Assembly: GCF_026236535.1 (NCBI RefSeq) | Contig: NZ_JAHTMW010000008.1 | Location: 280,617-344,616 of the forward strand | Direction: 5' to 3' | Length of the DNA stretch: 64,000 nt | Source: Streptomyces sp. SKN60 | GTDB lineage: Bacteria > Actinomycetota > Actinomycetes > Streptomycetales > Streptomycetaceae | Program-made: the position numbers and the translations under genes | In this document: piece by piece, positions 56,226 through 64,000 of the stretch | Numbering within the stretch: the stretch's first letter is position 1 | How the letters are laid out: every line of letters starts with the position of its first letter | Notes under the pieces: model-generated | What the model was told of the DNA's origin: nothing | Database searches by the model: none | What the model saw: the letters and a program-made list of their open reading frames with translations, nothing else

Positions 56226-57493
56226 CCCGACGGGCCGTCATCACCGGCATCGGCGCGGTCGTGCCGGGCGGGGTGGGCCGGGAGGCCTTCTGGCGGACGC
56301 TGTCCGAGGGCCGCACCGCCACCCGGCGGATCACCCTGTTCGACCCGGCCCCGTTCCGCTCGCAGGTCGCCGCCGAGGTCGACTTCGACCCGGCGGCGGC
56401 CGGCCTCACCGCCCGGCAGATCCGCCGCATGGACCGGGCCGCCCAGTTCGCCGTGGTCTCCGCCCGCGAGGCCGTCGCCGACAGCGGCATCGAGCTGGCC
56501 GCCCTCGACCCCACCCGGATCGCGGTCTCGATCGGCAGCGCCGTCGGCTGCACCATGGGCCTGGAGGAGGAGTACGTCACCCTCTCCGACGGCGGCAAGC
56601 GGTGGCTCGTCGACCACGAGTACGGAGTGCCGCACCTCTACGGCTACATGGTGCCGTCGACGCTCGCCGTCGAGGTCGCCTGGGAGACCGGCGCCGAGGG
56701 CCCGGTCGCGCTGATCTCCACCGGCTGCACCTCCGGGCTCGACTCCATCGGGCACGGCGTGCAGCTCATCGAGGAGGGCACCGCCGACGTCGTCGTCACC
56801 GGCGCCACCGACGCCCCCATCTCGCCCATCACCTCCGCCTGTTTCGACGCGATCAAGGCGACCACCCCGAACAACGCCGACCCGGAGCACGCCTCCCGCC
56901 CCTTCGACGGCGAGCGCGACGGCTTCGTGCTCGGCGAGGGCGCCGCCGTCCTGGTCGTCGAGGAACGCGAGGCGGCGCTCGCCCGCGGCGCCCGGATCTA
57001 CGCCGAGGTCGCCGGCTTCGCCAGCCGCAGCAACGCCCACCACATGACCGGCCTCAAGCCCGACGGCCGCGAGCTCGCCGAGGCCGTCACCGTCGCCCTC
57101 GACCGGGCCCGGCTCGACCCGACGGCCGTCGACTACATCAACGCGCACGGCTCCGGCACCAAGCAGAACGACCGCCACGAGACCGCCGCGTTCAAGCGCA
57201 GCCTGGGGCAGCACGCCTACGACATCCCGGTCAGCTCCATCAAGTCGATGATCGGGCACTCGCTCGGCGCGATCGGCTCCATCGAGGTGGCCGCCTGCGC
57301 CCTGGCGCTCGACCGCCAGGTGGTGCCGCCCACGGCCAACCTGAAGACCAAGGACCCGCTCTGCGACCTGGACTACGTGCCCGTCACCGCCCGGGAGCAC
57401 GCCATGGACACCGTGCTCACCGTCGGCAGCGGCTTCGGCGGATTCCAGAGCGCCATGGTCCTGTCCCGCCCCGGCACCGTCCGGGCCGCGTGA
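56222..57493 (+). CDS. Type II PKS ketosynthase alpha subunit
   Basis: A 423-residue ketosynthase, GTG start: MTRRAVITGIGAVVPGGVG, active-site Cys169 in STGCTSGLDS, DFDGERDGFVLGEGAAV-type region, DYINAHGSGTKQNDRHE, and SSIKSMIGHSLGAIGSIE with the catalytic His residues. It forms the carbon chain together with KS-beta by repeated malonyl condensation on the ACP. Sequence style and the neighbouring SchA/CurD, cupin and TcmI genes fit the spore-pigment/pentangular class. KS-beta follows after 11 bases. Confidence 0.97.
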   Translation: MTRRAVITGIGAVVPGGVGREAFWRTLSEGRTATRRITLFDPAPFRSQVAAEVDFDPAAAGLTARQIRRMDRAAQFAVVSAREAVADSGIELAALDPTRIAVSIGSAVGCTMGLEEEYVTLSDGGKRWLVDHEYGVPHLYGYMVPSTLAVEVAWETGAEGPVALISTGCTSGLDSIGHGVQLIEEGTADVVVTGATDAPISPITSACFDAIKATTPNNADPEHASRPFDGERDGFVLGEGAAVLVVEEREAALARGARIYAEVAGFASRSNAHHMTGLKPDGRELAEAVTVALDRARLDPTAVDYINAHGSGTKQNDRHETAAFKRSLGQHAYDIPVSSIKSMIGHSLGAIGSIEVAACALALDRQVVPPTANLKTKDPLCDLDYVPVTAREHAMDTVLTVGSGFGGFQSAMVLSRPGTVRAA

Positions 57494-57504
57494 GAGGAGG
57501 AGCC

Positions 57505-58731
57505 ATGACGTCCGTCGCGAACGCCGCCCCCGTCGTCACGGGGCTCGGCATCGTCGCGCCCACCGGCATCGGCGTCGCTGCGCACTGGGCCGCGGTCCTG
57601 GCCGGCAAGTCCGGCATCGGCCGGATCGGCCGCTTCGACCCCAGCCCCTACCCGGTGCGGTACGCCGGCCAGGTGCCCGGCTTCGACACCGCCGAGCAGG
57701 TGCCCAGCCGGCTGATCGTGCAGACCGACCACTGGACGCACCTCGCCCTCGCGGCCGGCGAGGCCGCCCTCGCCGACAGCGGCGCCGACCTCGGCGCCAT
57801 CGGCGAGTACGAGATGGCCGTGGTGACCTCCTCGTCCTCCGGCGGCACCGAGTTCGGCCAGAAGGAGATGACCGCCCTCTACCAGCACGACCCCGGCTGG
57901 GTCGGCGCCTACCAGTCCATCGCCTGGTTCTATGCCGCCACCACCGGACAGCTCTCCATCCGGCACAAGATGCGCGGCCCGTGCGGCGTCCTCGCCTGCG
58001 AGCAGGCCGGCGGCCTCGACGGCATCGCCCAGGCCCGGCGGCTGCTGCGCGGCGGCTCGCGCCTGGTCGTCACCGGCGGCACCGACGCCTCGCTCTGCCC
58101 GTACGGCCTCACCGCACAGCTCACCACCGGCCGGCTCTCCACCGTCCCGGACCCGGAGCACGCCTATCTTCCCTTCGCCGCCGAGGCCTCCGGCCATCTG
58201 CCCGGCGAGGGCGGCGCGATCCTCGTCCTGGAGACCGCCGAGGCCGCCGCCGAGCGCGGCCTGGGCAGCGGCTACGGACGGATCCTCGGCCACGCCGCCG
58301 GTTTCGACCCGGCCCCCGGGTCCGACCGGCCGCGCGCCCTGCGCCGTACCGCCGAACAGGCCCTCGCCGACGCCGGCCTCACCCCCGCCGACATCGACGT
58401 CGTCTTCGCCGACGCCGCCGGCAACCCGGCCGACGACCGCGCCGAGGCGGAGACCATCACCGCGATCTTCGGCCCGCGCGGGGTGCCCGTCACCGCACCC
58501 AAGACGCTCACCGGCCGGCTCTACGGCGGCGGCGCGCCGCTCGACGTGGCCACCGCGCTGCTCGCCCTGCGCGAAGGCGTCATCCCGCACACCGCGCACG
58601 TCCACGAGCCCGCCCCGGGCCTGGAGATCGACCTGGTCACCGGCGCCCCGCGGGAGCGGCCGCTGCGCCACGCGCTGGTCCTGGCGCGCGGCCACGGCGG
58701 CTTCGCCTCCGCCCTGGTGCTCGGCCGCTGA
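57505..58731 (+). CDS. Type II PKS chain-length factor (KS-beta)
   Basis: A 408-residue KS-like subunit in which the active cysteine is replaced by Gln167 (VLACEQAGGLD), the mark of chain-length factors; other regions follow the KS fold (VVTGLGIVAPTGIGV, FAAEASGHLPGEGGAILVLE, PKTLTGRLYGGGAPLDV). KS-beta sets chain length and decarboxylates malonyl-ACP for priming. ATG start with GGAGGAG upstream. The product length cannot be read from sequence alone. Confidence 0.96.
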   Translation: MTSVANAAPVVTGLGIVAPTGIGVAAHWAAVLAGKSGIGRIGRFDPSPYPVRYAGQVPGFDTAEQVPSRLIVQTDHWTHLALAAGEAALADSGADLGAIGEYEMAVVTSSSSGGTEFGQKEMTALYQHDPGWVGAYQSIAWFYAATTGQLSIRHKMRGPCGVLACEQAGGLDGIAQARRLLRGGSRLVVTGGTDASLCPYGLTAQLTTGRLSTVPDPEHAYLPFAAEASGHLPGEGGAILVLETAEAAAERGLGSGYGRILGHAAGFDPAPGSDRPRALRRTAEQALADAGLTPADIDVVFADAAGNPADDRAEAETITAIFGPRGVPVTAPKTLTGRLYGGGAPLDVATALLALREGVIPHTAHVHEPAPGLEIDLVTGAPRERPLRHALVLARGHGGFASALVLGR

Positions 58732-58767
58732 AGGCCGCCGACCCCACCGACCACCGAGGGAGTTCCC

Positions 58768-59232
58768 ATGGCAGGACACACCGACAACCACATCGTCATC
58801 GACGCCCCGATGGACGTCGTGTGGGACATCACCAACGACGTCCCCGGCTGGCCGAACCTGTTCAGCGAGTACGCCTCCGCCGAGATCACCGAACGCGACG
58901 GCGACACCGTCGTCTTCCGCCTCACCATGCACCCCGACGAGGACGGCAACGTCTGGAGCTGGGTCTCCCGGCGCACCGGCGACCCGGTCACCCGCACCGT
59001 GCGCGCCGAGCGCGTCGAGACCGGCCCCTTCGAGTTCATGCGCATCTTCTGGGAGTACACCGAGGAGCCCGGCGGCGGTGTCCGGATGCGCTGGGTGCAG
59101 GACTTCCACATGAAGCCCCAGGCCCCGGCCACCGACGAGGCCATGACCGAGCACCTCAACCGCAACACCAAGGTGCAGATGGCGCTCATCAAGGAGCGGG
59201 TCGAGGCCGCGGCACGCGCCCTGACCCGCTGA
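58768..59232 (+). CDS. Aromatase/cyclase (SRPBCC, WhiE ORFVI/TcmN type)
   Basis: A 154-residue single-domain aromatase. Features: HTDNHIVIDAPMDVVWDITNDVPGWPNLFSEYASAEITERDGDTVVFRLT is the classic start of the polyketide cyclase/START family, and GGGVRMRWVQDFHMKP and the C-terminal helix complete the helix-grip fold. These enzymes set the first ring closures of the unreduced poly-beta-ketone. A single copy suggests non-reduced first-ring chemistry of TcmN/WhiE type. It follows KS-beta by 36 bases. Confidence 0.93.
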   Translation: MAGHTDNHIVIDAPMDVVWDITNDVPGWPNLFSEYASAEITERDGDTVVFRLTMHPDEDGNVWSWVSRRTGDPVTRTVRAERVETGPFEFMRIFWEYTEEPGGGVRMRWVQDFHMKPQAPATDEAMTEHLNRNTKVQMALIKERVEAAARALTR

Positions 59233-59242
59233 GGAGGCGGCC

Positions 59243-59698
59243 GTGCTGAACGTCCTCGCCCCCCTGCTGCTGCTCGCCAACGGCCTCGCGGCCGGCGTGA
59301 TGCTCGGCACCCAGCTCGGCGGCTTCCCCTACATGGCCTCCCTGCCGGTGAACCGCTATGTCTACGCCCACGCGTTCCTCGGACAGCGCTACGACCCGAC
59401 CATGCCGATCTGTCTGATCGGCACCGTCGTCCTGGACGCGGTCCTGGCGATCACAGCGCCCGACCCGACGGCCCAGCTCCTCTTCGCCGTCGCGGGGTTC
59501 CTCACCGCGACCACCCCGGTCATCGCCGTCACCAAGAACGCGCCGGTCAACCGCTGGATGCGCACCCTCGACCCGGACGACCTGCCCGCCGACTTCAAGG
59601 ACCCGCGCCCGGAATGGGGCGCCTGGAACAGCCGGCGCAGCTGGATCACGCTCCTCGCCCTCGCCGTCAACTGCACGGCGCTCGGCTTCCTGCTCTGA
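59243..59698 (+). CDS. Anthrone-oxygenase-like (DUF1772) membrane protein (second copy)
   Basis: A 151-residue protein, GTG start with GAGGAGG upstream, ten bases after the aromatase. It shares with the copy at 54377 the blocks LANGLAAGVMLGTQLGG, YVYAHAFLGQRYDPTMPICL, KNAPVNRWMRTLDPDDLPADFKDPRPEW and RSWITLLALAVNCTAL, and has four hydrophobic segments. Identity between the copies looks moderate, so they are old duplicates or have different jobs. A role in quinone-forming oxidation is the family-based guess. Confidence 0.85.
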   Translation: MLNVLAPLLLLANGLAAGVMLGTQLGGFPYMASLPVNRYVYAHAFLGQRYDPTMPICLIGTVVLDAVLAITAPDPTAQLLFAVAGFLTATTPVIAVTKNAPVNRWMRTLDPDDLPADFKDPRPEWGAWNSRRSWITLLALAVNCTALGFLL

Positions 59699-59737
59699 CC
59701 ATTCCGATCCCACTGTTCTCATGCGAAGGGAAGATCC

Positions 59738-60493
59738 ATGGACCTCGAACTGCGGGGCAAGAAGGCCCTGGTCACCGGCGGCACCCGCGGGGTCGGCCGG
59801 GGCGTCGTCCTGGCGCTCGCCCGGGCCGGCGTCGACGTGATCACCTGCTACCAGAACGACAGCGACCACGTCGCCTCCCTGGAGCGCGAGCTCAAGGAGA
59901 CCGGCGGCGACCACCATGTGCTGCGCGCCGACCTGTCCCGGCCCGAGGAGATCGCCGCCCTGCTCGGCCGGGTGCGCGAACTGCACGGCGACCGCCTCGA
60001 CCTGCTCGTCAACAACGCCGGCACCATCAGCCACATCCCGTACGCGGACCTCCCGCTGGACGAGTGGCAGCGGATCTTCGCCACCAACGTCACCGGCGCC
60101 CACCTCGTCATCCAGCACGCCCTCCCGCTGCTCGGCGCCGGCTCCTCCGTGGTCACCGTCGGCTCCCGCGCCGTCGAGGCCGGCATCCCGCTGCGCGCCC
60201 ACTACACCGCCACCAAGGCCGCGCTGGCCGGCCTGAACCGGTCCCTCGCCAAGGAGTTCGGCGCGCAGGGCATCCGCTTCAACCTGCTCGCGCTCGGCGT
60301 CATCGAGACCGAGAACTTCCACGCCATGCCCGCGGAGCAGCAGAAGGTCATGAAGGAGCGGTACGGCGCCAAGACCGCCCTCGGCCGGCTCGGCACCCCC
60401 GACGAGGTGGCCGGCGCCGTGCTGTGGCTCGCCAGCGACCTGTCCCGCTACGTCACCGGCAACACCATCGGCGTCGACGGGGGGATCTCCTGA
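59738..60493 (+). CDS. SDR-family ketoreductase-like enzyme
   Basis: A 251-residue short-chain dehydrogenase: KKALVTGGTRGVGRGVVLALARAG (NADP-type Gly motif), LVNNAGTISH, Ser in VTVGSRAVEAG, the catalytic Tyr and Lys in HYTATKAALAG, and the end YVTGNTIGVDGGIS. It could reduce a carbonyl of the cyclised polyketide or a quinone. Whether it acts on C-9 of the nascent chain cannot be told. RBS GAAGGGAAG and ATG; its stop overlaps the next start (TGATG). Confidence 0.92.
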   Translation: MDLELRGKKALVTGGTRGVGRGVVLALARAGVDVITCYQNDSDHVASLERELKETGGDHHVLRADLSRPEEIAALLGRVRELHGDRLDLLVNNAGTISHIPYADLPLDEWQRIFATNVTGAHLVIQHALPLLGAGSSVVTVGSRAVEAGIPLRAHYTATKAALAGLNRSLAKEFGAQGIRFNLLALGVIETENFHAMPAEQQKVMKERYGAKTALGRLGTPDEVAGAVLWLASDLSRYVTGNTIGVDGGIS

Positions 60494-60822
60494 TGACCTT
60501 CCGGGTGATGCTGCGCATGGAGATCGAGCCGGGCAAGGAGGCCGACTTCGAGAAGGCCTGGCTGGCCGGGACCGAGGCGGTCACCGGCCACCCCGCCAAC
60601 CTCGGCCAGTCCCTCGCCCGCGAGGAGGGCGGCCCGGACGGCCACAGCACCTATGTGATCGTCAGCGACTGGCTGGACGAGCCGCGGTTCCGCGCGTTCG
60701 AGAACAGCCCCGCCCACCTGGAGCACCGGGCCACCCTCCACCCGTACCGCAAGGGCGGCACCTTCCACGTCATGACGGTGCTCCACGGCATCGAGGGCCG
60801 GGCGGCCGCCGATGCCCGGTAA
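60493..60822 (+). CDS. ABM-type (quinol) monooxygenase, first of a pair
   Basis: A 109-residue ABM protein: FRVMLRMEIEPGKEADFEKAWLAGTEAVTGHPANLGQSLAREEG and TYVIVSDWLDEPRFRAFENSPAHLEHRATLHPYRKGG. This is the short ferredoxin-like cofactorless monooxygenase family that oxidises anthrone-like or quinol intermediates, though similar WhiE/Gri-type proteins can act as cyclase partners. It overlaps the SDR and the following ABM gene, so the three are coupled. Confidence 0.88.
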   Translation: MTFRVMLRMEIEPGKEADFEKAWLAGTEAVTGHPANLGQSLAREEGGPDGHSTYVIVSDWLDEPRFRAFENSPAHLEHRATLHPYRKGGTFHVMTVLHGIEGRAAADAR

Positions 60823-61129
60823 GGGCCAGGTGCGGGTCGTCGTCTACCAGGCCGCGCACGACGAGGAGCAGCTCGCCGCCGTCCGCGCGGCCTACCACCA
60901 GGTCAGCGAACGGCTCGCCAAGGTGCCCGGCATGCTCGGCAACGAACTCCTGCGCAGCCCCGCCGACCCCACCGCGCTCGCCGTGATGAGCCGCTGGGAG
61001 TCCATGGCGGCCTTCCTGGCCTGGGAGGCCGGCGCCGAGCACCGCCAGGACACCGCCCCGCTGCGCCCCTTCCGCGACACGCGTACGCCCGTCCCGTTCG
61101 CGGTGTACGAGGTGGACGCCGCGTACTGA
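60812..61129 (+). CDS. ABM-type monooxygenase, second of a pair
   Basis: A 105-residue ABM-like protein (VRVVVYQAAHDEEQLAAVRAAYHQVSERLAKVPGMLGNELLRSPADPTALAVMSRWESMAAFLAWEAG), overlapping the previous gene by 11 bases. The pattern x-Y-x-Q...VPGMLGNELLRS...V-M-S-x-W-E is that of the ABM superfamily. Its partner role to the previous ABM is likely. It is followed by a tandem-repeat stretch and then the dehydrogenase. Confidence 0.85.
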   Translation: MPGKGQVRVVVYQAAHDEEQLAAVRAAYHQVSERLAKVPGMLGNELLRSPADPTALAVMSRWESMAAFLAWEAGAEHRQDTAPLRPFRDTRTPVPFAVYEVDAAY

Positions 61130-61142
61130 CCGCGGCGCCGCC

Positions 61143-61184
61143 CGTACGCGTACCCGTACCCGTACCCGTACACGTACACGTACT
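61143..61184 (+). repeat. Seven hexamer repeats (CGTACN)
   Basis: Seven adjacent six-base units, CGTACG, three CGTACC, two CGTACA and CGTACT, fill most of the gap between the ABM and dehydrogenase genes. It is a simple sequence repeat of unknown meaning, able to vary in copy number. Confidence 0.9.
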
Positions 61185-61204
61185 CCGAAGAGAGAGAACC
61201 CACC

Positions 61205-62098
61205 ATGGCAGAGCGTCAGTTGGCGTTCATCGGGCTCGGCAGCATGGGCGGCGGCATGGCCCGGCGGCTGCTGGAGACCGGGCACACGCTGACCGTCCAC
61301 AACCGCACCGCGCAGAAGGCCGCCCCGCTCGCCGAGGCGGGCGCCCGGCTCGCCGCCACCCCCGAGGACGCGGCGGCCGGCCACCGGCTCGTCCTGCTCA
61401 GCCTCAGCGACGAGAAGGCCGTCGAGGAGGTCCTCTTCGACCGGGTCGTCCCGGTCCTCGCCCCCGGCTCCGTCGTCGTCGACACCTCCACCGTGTCCCC
61501 GGGTTACGCCCGCGAGGCCGCCGCCCGGCTCGCCGACAAGGGCCTGCGCCGGGTCGAGGCCTGCGTCGTCGGCAACCCGCTGCAGGCCCGCAAGGGCGAG
61601 CTGCGGGTCTTCGTCTCCGGCGACCCGGCGGACCTGGCGGAGGTCCGCCCGGTCCTGGAGGCCTTCGGCAGCGAGATCGTGCACGTCGGCGCGCCCGGCA
61701 CCGCGACCAGCCTCAAGCTCATCCTGAACCTGCTGCTCGGCGCCCAGGTCGCCGCCCTCGCCGAGGCCGTCGCCTACGGCACCGCGGCCGGCCTGGACCG
61801 CGACCAGCTCATCGGCGTCGTCGCGAACAGCGGCTTCAGCTCGCTCGTGATGCGCTTCCGCGCCGACCTGATGCTCAAGCGGAGCTACGAGCCGGCCTTC
61901 TTCCGCTCCGCGCTCATGGCCAAAGACATCCGGATCGCCCTGGCGGCAGCCGCCGGACACGGAGCCGCGATGCCCGTCCTCGACGTGGTGCACGAACGGT
62001 TCAACGAGGTGCTCGCGGCCGGCGACGGCGACAAGGACGCGTCCGTGCTCGTCGAGCACCGGCCCGGCGCACCGACGAGGCAAGGAGAAGGAGGGTGA
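61205..62098 (+). CDS. Beta-hydroxyacid-dehydrogenase-like NAD(P)-binding protein
   Basis: A 297-residue member of the 6-phosphogluconate/3-hydroxyisobutyrate dehydrogenase family: LAFIGLGSMGGGMARRLLETGHTLTVHNRT (NADP-style fold), VVDTSTVSPGYAREAAARLADKG, CVVGNPLQARKGELRVFVSGD, LKLILNLLLGAQVAALAEAVAYG, then a helical C-terminal half with MAKDIRIALAAAAGHG. The substrate motif normally DAPVSGG is CVVGNPL here, and the catalytic Lys position reads LKLILN, so Lys is kept. The family includes imine reductases. The gene is coupled one base before the hydroxylase start. Confidence 0.87.
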   Translation: MAERQLAFIGLGSMGGGMARRLLETGHTLTVHNRTAQKAAPLAEAGARLAATPEDAAAGHRLVLLSLSDEKAVEEVLFDRVVPVLAPGSVVVDTSTVSPGYAREAAARLADKGLRRVEACVVGNPLQARKGELRVFVSGDPADLAEVRPVLEAFGSEIVHVGAPGTATSLKLILNLLLGAQVAALAEAVAYGTAAGLDRDQLIGVVANSGFSSLVMRFRADLMLKRSYEPAFFRSALMAKDIRIALAAAAGHGAAMPVLDVVHERFNEVLAAGDGDKDASVLVEHRPGAPTRQGEGG

Positions 62099-62099
62099 G

Positions 62100-63749
62100 A
62101 TGGTGCTGAGCACCACCCGGAGCACGCTCCGGAACACCGACGTCCTGGTGGTCGGCGGAGGGATCGCGGGTCTCTCCGCCGCCGTCTTCCTCGCCCAGCA
62201 GGGCGTGGACTGCCTGCTGGTCGAGCGGCGGGCCGAACTGTCGGGACACCCCAGGGCCCGCGGAGTGCATCCGCGGGCCATGGAGCTGATGCGCGCCGCC
62301 GGCGTCGAGGCCGAGCTGCGCGGCACCCCCTCGGCCCGGCTGCTCGCCGACAACTCCGGGGTCATCGCCGCGACTTCGCTCGCCGGACCCGAACTGGGCG
62401 TCCTGGACGAGAAGTACGTCATGGACGTGGGCGCCGACATCGGCCTGCTGTCCCCGACCGGCTGGTGCCTGTGCCACCAGGGCGAACTGGAGGACGTGCT
62501 GCGCGGCCGCGCCGAACGCCTCGGCGTCGCCCTGCGGTTCGGCACCGAGCTGGTCTCCTTCGACCAGCACGGCGCCGGAGTCACCGCGCTGCTCCGGGAC
62601 CGCGCCACCGGCGCCGACCGGACGATCGAGGCCCGCTACCTGGTGGCCGCCGACGGCGCCCACAGCGGCATCCGCGACACCCTGGGCATCGCCTTCGACG
62701 GCGAGACCCTCGGCCACTACCTCAACATCCACTTCGACGCCGACCTCACCGAGCCGCTCGCCGGCCGCCGCTTCCTGATGTGCTACACGGCGGGTGAGGG
62801 GGTGCGCGGCGCGCTGGTGCCGCTGGACAACGCCACCGAGTGGCTGCTGCACGTCGCGTACGACCCGGCGACCACAGAGCCGGAGTCGTTCACCGAGGAG
62901 CGCTGCGCCGAGCTCGTACGGGCCGCCGCCGGAGTGCCCGGGCTGCGGCCGCGGATCCGCTCCGTCTCGCCGTGGGACGGCGCGGCCCGTACGGCGGGCC
63001 GGTTCCGCGACGGCCGGGTCTTCCTGGTCGGCGACGCCGCCCATGTGATGCCGCCCAGCGGCGGCTTCGGCTCCAGCACCGGCATCCAGGACGCCCACAA
63101 CCTGGCCTGGAAGCTCGCGGCCGTCGTGGCCGGCTGGGCGGGGGAGGCGCTGCTCGACAGCTACGACGAGGAGCGCCGGCCGATCTGCCGGGCCACCGTC
63201 GAACAGGCCGCGCTGCGCTCCAAGGACCGGCCGCGGCTCACCGGCGGAGCCGACGGGACCGGCGAACGGCCGCCCGTGCACCCCGGGATCGTCGAGGACG
63301 CCCAGGTGTGGCTCTCCTGGCGCTACCGCTCCTCGGCCGTCACCGCCTGGGACGAGGGCGTGCTGCCCGGGTACGGCGTGTGGTCGGCCGAGAATGACGG
63401 CCGGCCGGGCGGCCGGGCCCCGCACCTGCGGCTGCGCCGGGGCGGCGCCGAACTCTCCGTGCTCGACCTGTTCGGCGACCGGCCCGTCCTGCTCACCGGG
63501 CCCGACAACCGCGCCTGGCAGGAGGCCGCCCGGGCGGTCGCGCACGAGCTGGACCTGCCGCTCACGGTGCACGGCATCGGCGCCGAGCTCATCGACGTCG
63601 ACGACCGCTGGCCCGAGCTGTACGGCGTGACGGCGCAGGGCGCGGTCCTGGTCCGCCCGGACGGGGTCGTCGCCTGGCGCTGCGCGGACGCCCCCATCTT
63701 CGCCCGCGACACCCTGCGGGCGGTGCTGGTGCGGCTGCTCGCCCGGTAG
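62100..63749 (+). CDS. FAD-dependent aromatic hydroxylase (PHBH fold)
   Basis: A 549-residue flavoprotein monooxygenase with the three PHBH-fold motifs: GGGIAGLSAAVFLAQQGVDCLLVERR (FAD GxGxxG), YLVAADGAHSGIRDTLGI (DG motif) and GRVFLVGDAAHVMPPSGGFGSSTGIQDAHNLAWKL (GD motif). The C-terminal domain (about 400-549; LSVLDLFGDRPVLLTGP, RPDGVVAWRC) is the thioredoxin-like part of the PgaE/RdmE-type hydroxylases of aromatic polyketide pathways. It likely hydroxylates or cleaves the polycyclic intermediate. Last gene of the cluster; a strong terminator follows. Confidence 0.95.
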   Translation: MVLSTTRSTLRNTDVLVVGGGIAGLSAAVFLAQQGVDCLLVERRAELSGHPRARGVHPRAMELMRAAGVEAELRGTPSARLLADNSGVIAATSLAGPELGVLDEKYVMDVGADIGLLSPTGWCLCHQGELEDVLRGRAERLGVALRFGTELVSFDQHGAGVTALLRDRATGADRTIEARYLVAADGAHSGIRDTLGIAFDGETLGHYLNIHFDADLTEPLAGRRFLMCYTAGEGVRGALVPLDNATEWLLHVAYDPATTEPESFTEERCAELVRAAAGVPGLRPRIRSVSPWDGAARTAGRFRDGRVFLVGDAAHVMPPSGGFGSSTGIQDAHNLAWKLAAVVAGWAGEALLDSYDEERRPICRATVEQAALRSKDRPRLTGGADGTGERPPVHPGIVEDAQVWLSWRYRSSAVTAWDEGVLPGYGVWSAENDGRPGGRAPHLRLRRGGAELSVLDLFGDRPVLLTGPDNRAWQEAARAVAHELDLPLTVHGIGAELIDVDDRWPELYGVTAQGAVLVRPDGVVAWRCADAPIFARDTLRAVLVRLLAR

Positions 63750-63767
63750 GGCGCGGCGGGGAAGGCG

Positions 63768-63812
63768 AAAGGCGCCGGCCGCCAGGGAGTCTCCCTGGCG
63801 GCCGGCGCCTTT
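63768..63812. terminator. Very strong bidirectional terminator
   Basis: A 22-bp perfect stem centred on base 63790 (AAAGGCGCCGGCCGCCAGG... and complement, ending in TTT) separates the hydroxylase gene and the opposing adenosylhomocysteinase gene and marks the right end of the second cluster. Confidence 0.95.
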
Positions 63813-63835
63813 GTGGTGCTGGTGCGCCGTCCGGA

Positions 63836-64000
63836 TCAGTAGCGGTAGTGGTCCGGCTTGTACGGGCCCTCGACGGGGACGCCGATGTAGGCGGCCTGCT
63901 CGGGGCGGAGGGTCGTGAGCCGGACGCCGAGGGCGTCGAGGTGGAGGCGGGCGACCTTCTCGTCGAGGTGCTTGGGGAGGGTGTACACGCCGATGGGGTA
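63836..64000 (-). CDS. ahcY: Adenosylhomocysteinase, C-terminal end only
   Basis: Translation of the minus strand from the window edge gives 54 residues, starting YPIGVYTLPKHLDEKV and ending GVPVEGPYKPDHYRY, the highly conserved end of S-adenosylhomocysteine hydrolase. The enzyme removes S-adenosylhomocysteine left by methyltransferases. The rest lies outside the window. It is a housekeeping gene convergent with the second cluster. Confidence 0.92.
   Translation of the reverse strand, partial: YPIGVYTLPKHLDEKVARLHLDALGVRLTTLRPEQAAYIGVPVEGPYKPDHYRY

Noticed and set aside
59738..60493. Trans-acting reductase for the PKS of the first cluster
   Set aside because: It is embedded and coupled in the aromatic polyketide operon 40 kb away, so its role there is more likely.

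Overview
The window is very GC-rich actinobacterial DNA with Streptomyces-type gene style: many GTG starts, ATGA/GTGA stop-start overlaps, two SARP regulators, a B12 riboswitch in front of metE, and an adenosylhomocysteinase gene at the right edge. It holds two separate secondary-metabolite regions divided by a short housekeeping and secreted-protein stretch.

Region 1 (about 1-30,750) is a pyridomycin-type biosynthetic cluster. A divergent promoter near 5,650 drives an aryl-acid ligase (PyrA type) leftwards and a free aryl carrier protein (PyrU type) rightwards. The carrier is followed by a flavin monooxygenase of the luciferase family, a NikD/sarcosine-oxidase-like flavoenzyme, and the assembly line: NRPS C-A(Thr)-T-C-A(aromatic)-T, PKS KS-AT-MT-T, and a terminal C-A(degenerate)-A-KR-T-TE module. 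The last is the hallmark tandem-adenylation module described for PyrG. Next come MbtH, a P450, a HisC-like aminotransferase, a flavin reductase and a FabV-type enoyl reductase. Leftwards, a DegT aminotransferase, a 4-OT tautomerase and a DUF5819/HTTM membrane pair form a coupled operon. The order of building blocks fits 3-hydroxypicolinate, Thr, 3-pyridylalanine, a C-methylated C2 unit and a reduced 2-keto-3-methylvalerate, cyclised by the thioesterase. Pyridomycin inhibits the enoyl reductase InhA, so the FabV is a strong self-resistance candidate.

The spacer (about 30,750-36,680) carries metE on the minus strand behind a cobalamin riboswitch, a secreted metalloprotease with FnIII and ricin-like domains, and a small secreted, membrane-anchored protein.

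Region 2 (about 36,680-63,750) is a composite cluster I do not recognise as a characterised system. Its right half is a type II (pentangular-type) aromatic polyketide set: ACP, two SchA/CurD-like proteins, TcmI cyclase, cupin, KS-alpha, KS-beta, aromatase, two anthrone-oxygenase-like membrane proteins, a ketoreductase-like SDR, two ABM monooxygenases, a beta-hydroxyacid-dehydrogenase-like protein and an FAD hydroxylase. Its left half holds acyl-CoA carboxylase beta and epsilon subunits, an FAAL-like ligase, an ACP-AT didomain that has lost both AT catalytic residues, a long acyl-CoA dehydrogenase, a PPTase and a type II thioesterase; together these suggest a dedicated acyl starter. Embedded in it is a small RiPP-like unit: a 59-residue peptide ending in a Trp-Cys-Phe-Cys segment, translationally coupled to an E1-YcaO fusion cyclodehydratase and followed by a two-component system. 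This peptide/YcaO plus type II PKS combination is the most unusual feature of the window.
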